64,000 bases of DNA. Origin: Listeria innocua. GTDB taxonomy: Bacteria; Bacillota; Bacilli; Lactobacillales; Listeriaceae. Positions within the stretch are counted from its first letter, which is position 1; the number at the start of each line of letters is the position of its first letter. Of the stretch, positions 57,083 through 64,000 are shown piece after piece. The notes beneath the pieces were generated by a model that saw only the letters and a list, made by a program, of their open reading frames with translations, was not told the DNA's origin and did not search any database. Position numbers and translations under genes: made by a program. The stretch is taken from contig NZ_CP117229.1 of the NCBI RefSeq assembly GCF_028596125.1, forward strand, positions 2,216,001-2,280,000. Reading direction: 5' to 3'.

Positions 57083-58324
57083 CTATTCCCCCTGATTGAT
57101 GGAAATTTTCAAGGCAGCTTTTTCTTGTTGATCCTTTTTCTGTAAAATTTGTTGTAAGGTAATGCTAACTAGCGCACATCCGAGTAAAATAAATGCGCCA
57201 ATGAATAAAGCTTTGATGCCGCCTAAATGTTGAACTACAATTGCTCCTAAAAATGGCGCGAGCATGCGAGCGGCTGTAGCCATTCCGTTCACTAAGCCTT
57301 GATATAAACCGGCCGCTCCTTTTGGTGCAAGTTGATAAGCAATTGTTGGGATTGCTGGCCAAGCAAACATTTCGCCGAGTGTTAAGAAAATCATCCCTAA
57401 CACAAAACCGCTATATACGCTTGCATTCATTGCGACAACAAAGGATAAAATAAATAAGACAATACCGATATAAATTTGTGCCAGTAAGTATTTTTTAAAT
57501 CTATTAACAACTGGAATTAAAACTAATTGCCCCAGTACAATAAGAGCGCCGTTTAAACTCCATAAATTACCGTATTCGCTAGAAGTCACACCTTTTATTT
57601 CCGTCATATAAGTAGAAAGATTGGACTGCCACTGCACATGTGGTAATTGGCAGAGTAAGTATGTCAGTAATAATAGCACAAAAGAACATAATGCGAGCTT
57701 CGTTGGAAATTCTCGTTTAGCTCCTTTTTTACGATGTTTTGTTTCTACATTAACTTTTTCGGATTTCCAGTCTATTTTGTAGAAGAAAAAGAAAAAATAG
57801 CCAGCAAATATAATTGCAAATACAAAAGAACCAATATATACGTGGCTCATTCCTTGTTTTGCTAGTAGACCTGCAAGAAGCGGCCCTACTGCAACCCCGA
57901 TATTTTGAGCAACATAAATCGCATTAAACCCTGTTCTCCCACCAGTTGGATGCGTTAACCCTGCCGCTGCGTAAAGCCCTGAGAATACCATTCCCATCGC
58001 AATACCAACCGCCCATAAATTCCAAATAAAGAACGGAAATCCGTGGAAGAAACATAATGAAGCTGTTGAGAGTACTAATATTATCGTACCAATTGTAAGT
58101 GAAATAAAGCCTGAAAAACGGTCAAAAATAAGTCCACCGATAATACTTGAAATAATTCCTACACCTGAATTAATCAACAATACCAATGAAGCATCCGTGG
58201 TTGACATACCCAACTCTTGCGTCATATAAATCATATTAAAAGGCCAAATAAATGATAGCCCTGTATATAGTAACACCATTCCAATAATAACAATCCATAA
58301 ATCCTTTGGTAACCATTTCGTCAT
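57083..58324 (-). CDS. MFS transporter, multidrug-efflux-like
   Basis: This 413-residue protein has 12 hydrophobic segments and the loop 2-3 motif FDRFSGF. The hydrophilic central loop (~residues 190-205, HRKKGAKRE) separates two six-helix halves. The annotation as efflux is by family only. It is the first gene of a two-gene unit with the amidohydrolase, so the substrate could equally be an imported amide. Confidence 0.82.
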   Translation of the reverse strand: MTKWLPKDLWIVIIGMVLLYTGLSFIWPFNMIYMTQELGMSTTDASLVLLINSGVGIISSIIGGLIFDRFSGFISLTIGTIILVLSTASLCFFHGFPFFIWNLWAVGIAMGMVFSGLYAAAGLTHPTGGRTGFNAIYVAQNIGVAVGPLLAGLLAKQGMSHVYIGSFVFAIIFAGYFFFFFYKIDWKSEKVNVETKHRKKGAKREFPTKLALCSFVLLLLTYLLCQLPHVQWQSNLSTYMTEIKGVTSSEYGNLWSLNGALIVLGQLVLIPVVNRFKKYLLAQIYIGIVLFILSFVVAMNASVYSGFVLGMIFLTLGEMFAWPAIPTIAYQLAPKGAAGLYQGLVNGMATAARMLAPFLGAIVVQHLGGIKALFIGAFILLGCALVSITLQQILQKKDQQEKAALKISINQGE

Positions 58325-58403
58325 TTCCTACACTTTCCCTTCTTAAAAACTAACCTTTTTTAGGTTATCACAACCACGCTCTTTCGAAAAGAAAAAGTTC
58401 ATC

Positions 58404-58433
58404 AAAAAACCACCTAGCAAATTTTGCTGGTGG
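58404..58433 (-). terminator. Intrinsic terminator
   Basis: Reverse-strand CCACC-AGCAAA pairs with TTTGCT-GGTGG (one bulged base) and is followed by T6. Confidence 0.9.
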
Positions 58434-58470
58434 CTAATAAGGGACTGGCAATAATTCCCTATCATGGTTA
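58404..58470 (-). ncRNA. Candidate small RNA or 3' UTR complementary to LhrA
   Basis: A strong reverse-strand terminator ends at 58404 and no gene ends near it (the upstream gene stops 90 bases earlier). CAGACA (about 58504-58499) and TACACT (58481-58476), 17 bases apart, would start an RNA near 58469; otherwise this is the 3' UTR of the Crp-like gene. Its 5' part, ATAACCATGATAGGG (58471-58457), is the perfect complement of LhrA at 21758-21772. The transcript has not been tested. Confidence 0.4.
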
Positions 58471-58523
58471 TTCTAAGTGTACTATGAATTGCGTCATTTG
58501 TCTGTGAAAATGTTAGAAATATT

Positions 58524-59135
58524 TTAATTATTTTTTTCTAGTATTAAATCATATTCTAAGTTTCTTAAATAAGAGTGAAATTGAGATACATTTATTTCAA
58601 AATAATAGCCTAATTCAAAAAGAATATGTCGCTCTTTCAATTCATTTAATTGGGCAATATAGGACTCTTTGGGAAGTATTTGCATAATCTCTTGACGAAA
58701 ATACCCTTGTGCGATTTTCCAAGAAGTAGTATGAAGTCTATCCGGCATTTTTTTAATGAACCATTGGATACAATCCTTTGTTTCCCGTTTCAAAAAGTTC
58801 ATTTCTATTGCTGTTAGATCTTCCAGCTTCACTTTATCCATATTTTTCACTATATCAGCAACATATGTTAAAGGAATTTTCCAAGCAACGGTCTTACATA
58901 AGGGGTGGATTTTTGTCTTTTCTCGAATAAAACCAAGAACGCTTCCTTTCCCCCAAGAACTATTTTTTTCTGCGTATTGCGTTACGCTGCCTTCATCAAT
59001 CGCGTAAACAAATTCATTATTTTCAGGACAATCAATAATATCATCCTTGTTCCAATACACCAATTCAGCTACTTCTTGAAACTTCGGATTACTAGTCAAA
59101 GTAAAAATCAACTCCGTAGTAAACATTCCCATCAT
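58524..59135 (-). CDS. Crp/Fnr-like protein of unknown role
   Basis: This 203-residue protein resembles a divergent Crp/Fnr-type regulator: a cNMP-binding-like beta-roll (EFVYAIDEGSVTQYA, KGSVLGFI) is followed by a helical region, and a recognisable HTH is weak. Listeria has many such orphans related to PrfA. The GGCGGGATAA ribosome-binding site precedes the ATG. It stands alone between two terminators. The HTH and DNA-binding role are inferred. Confidence 0.6.
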   Translation of the reverse strand: MMGMFTTELIFTLTSNPKFQEVAELVYWNKDDIIDCPENNEFVYAIDEGSVTQYAEKNSSWGKGSVLGFIREKTKIHPLCKTVAWKIPLTYVADIVKNMDKVKLEDLTAIEMNFLKRETKDCIQWFIKKMPDRLHTTSWKIAQGYFRQEIMQILPKESYIAQLNELKERHILFELGYYFEINVSQFHSYLRNLEYDLILEKNN

Positions 59136-59187
59136 TTATCCCGCCTCCTCAAAATCATTGCGAAATTGCAACTTCTTTAATCATAAT

Positions 59188-59232
59188 AAAAAAAGAGCGA
59201 GAGATAAGTTCTTAAAGAACCATCTTCTCGCT
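59188..59232 (-). terminator. Terminator upstream of the Crp-like gene
   Basis: Reverse-strand AGCGAGAAGAT and ATCTCTCGCT arms close a long stem with inner TTCTT/AAGAA pairing and are followed by C then T7. It ends the HAD-NagB-DUF308 unit. Confidence 0.9.
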
Positions 59233-59324
59233 TCTTATGTCTATTTTGTGACAGAATTACCACTCCACTTTTAAAAATGTTATATTTTTAACATTTTTAT
59301 ATAAAACAGGATAAAAAATTAGCA

Positions 59325-59855
59325 TTATTTCCGGTGTTCTCCTTTTCTAATAACCCACCAAAGGGATAGACAAGTAATTCCTTGGAAGACGAAAAACAGT
59401 CCTAAAATAATTCCGATTGCAATCGCTACTAATGTATTCGTGAACAACGAAATAACAGCAATAACAATTCCTAAAATCCCCATTATGAGCAGTAAAGTCC
59501 AGCCCGGGAAACCTTTTACGGCAAAAGCAGTTAAAATTCGTAAAATCGCTGAGGCTAATATCCAAATGGCAAAGATGATAATAAAAATACGTTCGGCCAT
59601 ATTCGATTCAAAAATAGCAAAACCACCTACCAAGATCGATAATATCCCGTCTAGCATAATCCATTTAGAAATGCTCCAATATTTACGTTCGCCAAAGTAA
59701 GAAATAACTTCATTAATTCCATTTAGCACTAAAATAATTCCGATAAAAATTGTTAGCGCTTGAAGAGAAGTACTCGGGTTAAACATTAAATAAATGCCAA
59801 GCCCAATCATTGCTATGCCGAGAATTAATACAAAGTAAGTATATAATTTCCTCAT
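59325..59855 (-). CDS. DUF308/HdeD-family membrane protein
   Basis: This 176-residue protein has six membrane helices in an internal repeat, each repeat ending in a G-rich loop (VLNGINEVI, ILASAILRI). HdeD-like proteins are linked to acid or envelope stress but their function is unclear. It lies 14 bases after the glucosamine-6-phosphate deaminase-like gene and is the last gene of that unit. Confidence 0.82.
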   Translation of the reverse strand: MRKLYTYFVLILGIAMIGLGIYLMFNPSTSLQALTIFIGIILVLNGINEVISYFGERKYWSISKWIMLDGILSILVGGFAIFESNMAERIFIIIFAIWILASAILRILTAFAVKGFPGWTLLLIMGILGIVIAVISLFTNTLVAIAIGIILGLFFVFQGITCLSLWWVIRKGEHRK

Positions 59856-59869
59856 ATTTCCACTCCCTT

Positions 59870-60601
59870 TTAATGGTTAGTAAGTAAAGATCCGGCTGCC
59901 TCATCTATAATAAAGACAACATTCGGGTGATTTCGTAATATAGAAGCCGGACAATCTACGCTAATAGGGCCTTCTAACAACCCTTTAACCGCCTCTGCTT
60001 TACGTTCACCAGAAGCTGTTACTAAGATTTGTTTTGCATCCATCATATCCGCAAGTCCCAGTGTAAGCATTTGCGATGGCGCTTCATCTTCGGTTAGATT
60101 GTTATACATGATAGTACTTTTAATAGTAGATTCATCGCTATCTGCTAAAAATAAGCGGGCATCAAATGGTGTACCAGGCTCATTTGCACCAAGGTGACCA
60201 TTTACTCCGAGTCCTAAAATTTGTAAATCCCGCTCGTTTTCTTCCAAAATTTTCTTGTAACGAGCAATCTCATCCGTAAAATCATCTAAGCTTCCATCTA
60301 ATAATTCTACTCTTTTTGGCATTTTGGTTATTAAATCATAAAATTTTTGATGCATATATGTATAGACGGTAAAAGATGCATCTCTTTTAGCCACATATTC
60401 ATCAAGATTCATTAAAAATACTTTTTCAATCGGGATTTCACCAGCGTTAATTTCTTTTACAAGCCCTGCAAACATTCCATCGAAACTCGCTCCTGTAGTT
60501 GTGTTAATGACTGGGTTGTCATTTTCAGTAATTACTTGTTTTACCACTTCGAGAGCTTCTCGTGACATTTCTTCATATGTTTTTGTTTTAATTAATTTCA
60601 T
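59870..60601 (-). CDS. Glucosamine-6-phosphate deaminase/isomerase-like protein
   Basis: This 243-residue NagB-family protein has the active-site Asp/Asn-His set (MNLDEYV, LGLGVNGHLGANEPG). It is somewhat divergent from the main NagB, so 6-phosphogluconolactonase-like or another sugar-isomerase role is possible. ATG 60601 follows GGAGGAGG by about 7 bases. It is in an operon with a HAD phosphatase upstream and DUF308 downstream. Confidence 0.83.
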   Translation of the reverse strand: MKLIKTKTYEEMSREALEVVKQVITENDNPVINTTTGASFDGMFAGLVKEINAGEIPIEKVFLMNLDEYVAKRDASFTVYTYMHQKFYDLITKMPKRVELLDGSLDDFTDEIARYKKILEENERDLQILGLGVNGHLGANEPGTPFDARLFLADSDESTIKSTIMYNNLTEDEAPSQMLTLGLADMMDAKQILVTASGERKAEAVKGLLEGPISVDCPASILRNHPNVVFIIDEAAGSLLTNH

Positions 60602-60644
60602 CAAAAATCCTCCTCCATACTACTCATTACCCAAACAATATATT

Positions 60645-61490
60645 CTAAATCAAACCATGTTTTTCGAAGCTTAAATATAAGCCATCTTCATCAACCGATT
60701 TAGTAACTTCATTAGCAAGGATTTTTAACTCTTCTTTAGCATTTCCCATCGCAATACCAGTTTCACAATACGTAAGCATTTCTGCGTCATTCATGCCATC
60801 GCCAATAGCCATGGTATCTTTTTTATCCGCACCAATATGTTCTAACAGAAACTCAATCGCTGTTGCTTTATGAATATCTGGAACCATCAATTCGCCACTG
60901 TCATCTCCAAAAATTGGAACCGTACAATGTAAAACTTCAAATTTACCACTAAATTCTTTTTTTAATTCTTCAAATGGTACATCTTTATTTTCTAAAAAAC
61001 ATGCTTTATTAACATCTGAGCGGTAAAGGTTCGTTTCACCGTAAGTTAAACTTTCCATAAACGGATGTGGGTTATTAACTTTTTTCTCACGTGCTATTGG
61101 ATCATTTTCCACATCGCCGTAAACTAAATTATCTAAGTGGGCTTCTAAGTTTTCACTAGCAAACAATCCACCATTTGATTCCAAATAAAAATCTAAATTC
61201 TTTTCGTGGAAAAAATCAACCATATGAACGACATCAGCATCTGATACTTTTTTATGATAAATAGTTTCATTGTCTACTTCGATATAACCCCCACCAGCAC
61301 CAATAATTCCATCAAATCCAATGGATAAAATTGATTCATAAAGCTCTGGTTTGGACCGACCAGTACATAAATAAACTTGATGCCCATTACTTCTTGCTTT
61401 TATTATTGCTTCTCTTGCCGATTCTGGTACAAGCCCATCATCACTCACTAGTGTGCCATCTACGTCTACAAATACTATTTTTTTCGTCAT
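60645..61490 (-). CDS. Cof-type HAD hydrolase
   Basis: This 281-residue HAD IIB phosphatase has motif I VDVDGTLVSDD at the N terminus, motif II TGRSKPE and motif IV GDGMNDAEML. A GC-rich extended -10 promoter lies before it. It heads a unit with the NagB-like gene and may dephosphorylate a related amino-sugar phosphate; that is inferred from the neighbour. Confidence 0.86.
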   Translation of the reverse strand: MTKKIVFVDVDGTLVSDDGLVPESAREAIIKARSNGHQVYLCTGRSKPELYESILSIGFDGIIGAGGGYIEVDNETIYHKKVSDADVVHMVDFFHEKNLDFYLESNGGLFASENLEAHLDNLVYGDVENDPIAREKKVNNPHPFMESLTYGETNLYRSDVNKACFLENKDVPFEELKKEFSGKFEVLHCTVPIFGDDSGELMVPDIHKATAIEFLLEHIGADKKDTMAIGDGMNDAEMLTYCETGIAMGNAKEELKILANEVTKSVDEDGLYLSFEKHGLI

Positions 61491-61521
61491 GTAATACCTC
61501 TTTTCGTCTGTTAATAGTTTA

Positions 61522-61530
61522 ATTATAGCA
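61522..61530 (-). promoter_or_regulatory. Extended -10 promoter of the HAD-NagB-like operon
   Basis: Reverse-strand TGCTATAAT lies 32 bases before the HAD start. The -35 is weak, as is allowed for an extended -10. Confidence 0.6.
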
Positions 61531-61563
61531 TTTCTTTCATAGGAAGGCGTTCAATTATATAAC

Positions 61564-61608
61564 AAAAAAACATCGAATAGTAAAAACTGTCACCATTCGA
61601 TGTTTTTT
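61564..61608. terminator. Bidirectional terminator after the GH4 gene
   Basis: ACATCGAAT and ATTCGATGT close a 15-base loop with A7 and T6 on either side. Confidence 0.9.
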
Positions 61609-61611
61609 ATT

Positions 61612-62919
61612 TTATTTTAAAACTGGCCAAAATGCTTTATTTTCAATAATCATTTCATCCAACACTTTTTTAGCTACTGTTGCATTTGGAACTGATTGAT
61701 TAAGTGTAAATGCTTGTAATGCTTTTTGATAAGAATTTTCAAAGTAAGCATCTACGAGTAATTTTTCTGCTGCAACTTGTGCTTCCATTAAGCCCTTATG
61801 GAAATCTCCAATCGCAGGTAAGGCAATAGCTTCTACACCGGTCGCCCCAACATAAGCTGGTACTTCAACAACCGCATCACTGCGTAAGTTTGGAATAGAA
61901 CCTTTATTTTCAACTATCAACATAAAGCGACTTTTCTCGTCATTTAATAGAGACGTAGCAATATCAACAATATATAAGCCATGCACGCCAAAGTAGAAAT
62001 CAAGCACATCTTCTTTTTCTTTATTACGGATTTTATCGGCCATTTCTTGAGTTTTTTGCTCGCGACCGTCCATTACTGTGTTAGCACGCGTATAGTTTGG
62101 ATCTGCATAATCTACGTACATATCCGGATACAAATAATATTCTAAATAATTATTTGGTAAGTTATCTGGGAAGTTTTGCACCATGAAGCGAATCATATTA
62201 AATGCGCGGTTCCAACTTGGATCTTCTTCTTTAATTTCTTGAACTTTTAATTTCTCTAAAAGCTCTGGCATAATATCACGTTTCAATGATTTATCATAAA
62301 TTTTTGTATACCAACCAAAGTGATTCAAACCGTAGTAAGTTGCAACCCAATTATCGCGGTCATATCCGTAATTTTTCGCTAGCGTGTCTTCAATACCAAT
62401 TGTCATATCACAAACATTAATCATTCGAATGCCCGGGAATTGTCTACGTACCGCTTCAGAAATAATTGTTTCCGGATTCGTATAATTTAAAATCCAAGCT
62501 TCTGGAGCGTATTTTTGAATAAAGCCAACTAATTCTAAAAGTGGGCCAATGCTGCGAAGTCCATATGAAAATCCGCCAAGTCCACATGTTTCTTGGCCGA
62601 CTAAGCCATGTTTAAGTGGGATTTTCTCATCTTTTTCACGCATTTTAAGTCCACCAACACGAATTTGTGAGAAGATAAAATTAGCGCCAGTAAAGGCTTC
62701 TTCTGGGTTTGTTGTCTGAACTAGCTTAATACTTGAAAAGCCTTGTTGTTCTAGCATATATTGCAGAATTAAAAACATGTTTTCATTTCTAGATGCTTCA
62801 ATATCGTATAAACGGATTTCACTTACTGGAAGTCTTTCTTGTCCATTAAGCACTGCTTGAATAATTCCTGGCGTATAAGTACTTCCACCACCGGCGATAG
62901 TAATAATTTGTTTTTGCAT
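61612..62919 (-). CDS. GH4-family 6-phospho-glycosidase, probable 6-phospho-alpha-glucosidase
   Basis: This 435-residue NAD+/Mn2+-dependent glycosidase opens with the Rossmann loop TIAGGGSTYTPG. The metal site is MINVCDMTIG with Cys (CDMT, where GlvA-type enzymes have CDMP) and YGLNHFGW with His, and the catalytic Asp/Tyr lie in YVDYADP. The CDM motif favours alpha-glucosides such as maltose-6'-phosphate. ATG 62919 follows GGAG by about 8-9 bases. It is 20 bases downstream of the PTS-controlled regulator. Confidence 0.85.
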   Translation of the reverse strand: MQKQIITIAGGGSTYTPGIIQAVLNGQERLPVSEIRLYDIEASRNENMFLILQYMLEQQGFSSIKLVQTTNPEEAFTGANFIFSQIRVGGLKMREKDEKIPLKHGLVGQETCGLGGFSYGLRSIGPLLELVGFIQKYAPEAWILNYTNPETIISEAVRRQFPGIRMINVCDMTIGIEDTLAKNYGYDRDNWVATYYGLNHFGWYTKIYDKSLKRDIMPELLEKLKVQEIKEEDPSWNRAFNMIRFMVQNFPDNLPNNYLEYYLYPDMYVDYADPNYTRANTVMDGREQKTQEMADKIRNKEKEDVLDFYFGVHGLYIVDIATSLLNDEKSRFMLIVENKGSIPNLRSDAVVEVPAYVGATGVEAIALPAIGDFHKGLMEAQVAAEKLLVDAYFENSYQKALQAFTLNQSVPNATVAKKVLDEMIIENKAFWPVLK

Positions 62920-62939
62920 GCCTTTCACTCCTTAAAAAC

Positions 62940-64000
62940 TTACTCATTATTGTTATAAATAGTTTGTAATAACTCCACGCATTCACGATAAGTGCTACAT
63001 TTGCTTATTTGTTCTACATACGATTTATTAGAAGCTATTAACGATAAAAAATCATTAATTAATGGCGCTTCCGTTCCATCTAATTCTTCAATCATTGGAA
63101 TCATAATTAGACTAACCTTGTGATTATCCCAGGTAATTGGCTTTTTCATAATACAAATAAAAATACCACTTTTAATCGCAACATTTTTAATTGGATGAGG
63201 TAAAGCAATCCCTGTTGGTATAGCCGTTGAAAATAACTGTTCCCGGCTAAATAATTTTTCTGTAAAACTAGTTGGTACATATCCTTTACTTATACAATAT
63301 TCACTTAAAAAATCAATTGCATTATATTTCTGATCATATTCATAATTGGTCAAAAATAAATCTTCATGTAAATATTTCTCTTTAATATATGCAAATTTTT
63401 TCATTTTATTAGCTTCTATTGTTGCCGAAAGCTGTTTTTTTATTGTTACTTCCTCAATTAAACCGATATTGTTGGATAAGACAATACACGGGACTTCCGC
63501 AGGCAAATCAATTTTTTTAGTAGAAATACACAAATCAACATCTACATTTTCTGATAGTAGTAATTGACACTGTGTATTATCGGTAATCTCTATAACTTCT
63601 ACGTTTACGGGTCGTAGTACTTCTGCTAATTGCTCTCGTAAGTAATACATCGCAGCTTTACCTTCTAGAACAATGAATGCAATCCGTACCACTTGGTTAA
63701 GTTGATGTTTAGCTTCTATTTTGCGGTAGTATTGGTATAAATACATTACGAGTAGAATAATTTCCTCTTGATTGAGAATTACTCCTAGACGTTCTAATAA
63801 CTTTTCTCCGATGAAAATGGCAATATCTAGTAAGTAACTGTACTGCTGCGTGATGATATGCGTCACTTGATTTTTAATGACAATACCTCTTTTAGCCCTC
63901 TCAAGTGCGATAAAAATGTGTTTTGTCATATCGCTAGTTACTTCTAAATCAGTTGTAAAATCTATGAGATAAACGTGCTTAATTTCTTCAAGAATTAGTA
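62940..64000 (-). CDS. PTS-regulated transcriptional activator (5' end outside window)
   Basis: The frame is open past the left-hand ATG at 63929 to the window edge (…LIDFTTDLEVTSD before MTKHIF), so the N-terminal HTH lies outside. Visible parts are a PRD (DLEVTSDMTKHIFIAL to about residue 90), a IIB-like domain, and a IIA-Fru/Mtl domain with the phospho-His in AIPTGIALPHPIKN. This is the LicR/MtlR layout, in which PTS phosphorylation sets activity. It probably controls the GH4 gene and its PTS. Confidence 0.85.
   Translation of the reverse strand, partial: LILEEIKHVYLIDFTTDLEVTSDMTKHIFIALERAKRGIVIKNQVTHIITQQYSYLLDIAIFIGEKLLERLGVILNQEEIILLVMYLYQYYRKIEAKHQLNQVVRIAFIVLEGKAAMYYLREQLAEVLRPVNVEVIEITDNTQCQLLLSENVDVDLCISTKKIDLPAEVPCIVLSNNIGLIEEVTIKKQLSATIEANKMKKFAYIKEKYLHEDLFLTNYEYDQKYNAIDFLSEYCISKGYVPTSFTEKLFSREQLFSTAIPTGIALPHPIKNVAIKSGIFICIMKKPITWDNHKVSLIMIPMIEELDGTEAPLINDFLSLIASNKSYVEQISKCSTYRECVELLQTIYNNNE

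Noticed and set aside
60605-60644. SigmaB-like GTTT / GGGTAA pair
   Set aside because: Spacing of 19 bases is too long and the -10 is a mismatch.

Overview
The window looks like an ordinary chromosomal segment of a low-GC Gram-positive bacterium. Gene content and order match Listeria sensu stricto, most likely Listeria monocytogenes. The recognisable landmarks are arpJ, an LhrA-type small RNA between a PfpI-like gene and a small coiled-coil gene, addAB next to comK, a fructose PTS operon, a TcyKLMN-type cystine operon and a Listeria-type qui (quinate/shikimate) block. Species was judged from remembered gene order and protein features, not from a database search. I saw no tRNA, rRNA, CRISPR array, insertion sequence or prophage. 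comK, the usual A118-type prophage target, is intact.

Layout. 1-6.3 kb: a forward quinate/shikimate block (3-dehydroshikimate dehydratase-like enzyme, an Fe-S/flavin reductase of the old-yellow-enzyme class, a shikimate/quinate dehydrogenase and two related MFS carriers). 6.4-8.7 kb: a GntR/ABC module with a perfect operator. 8.8-12.8 kb: an alkylation-repair neighbourhood (Ogt, AdaA, AlkD-like) with a pseudouridine synthase, a glyoxalase-fold protein and an aldo/keto reductase. 13.2-18.4 kb: phosphate uptake (DUF47 plus Pit), then the arpJ amino-acid ABC system and an aminotransferase. 18.5-28 kb: single genes and small operons (HAD phosphatases, a purine permease behind a PurBox pair, PfpI, LhrA, an orphan PTS IIA, GNAT, a SufT-like protein behind a Fur-like box, esterase, YitT, YisL, FAH).

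28-36.8 kb: addBA, an IDEAL-domain protein, intact comK and an XRE regulator. 36.9-42.5 kb: the fruR-fruK-fruA operon, then pepC broken by one in-frame TGA, facing a DUF523 gene. 42.6-45.4 kb: pseudouridine salvage (HTH-kinase fusion and PsuG) beside RsuA. 45.5-53.4 kb: a nine-gene cystine/S-alkyl-cysteine operon with a divergent LysR regulator. 53.4-64 kb: a Na+/H+ antiporter, amidohydrolase and MFS pair, a Crp-like protein, a DUF308 membrane protein, amino-sugar isomerase and HAD genes, and a GH4 phospho-glucosidase behind a PTS-controlled regulator that runs off the end.

The most unusual observation is a 15-base perfect complementarity. It lies between the LhrA transcript (21758-21772) and a reverse-strand intergenic transcript ending in a strong terminator near 58404. 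This suggests an RNA partner or sponge for LhrA, or a shared pairing motif. Other points are the pepC nonsense mutation, several perfect operator dyads, and two convergent gene pairs whose stop codons interlock on a single TTAA.
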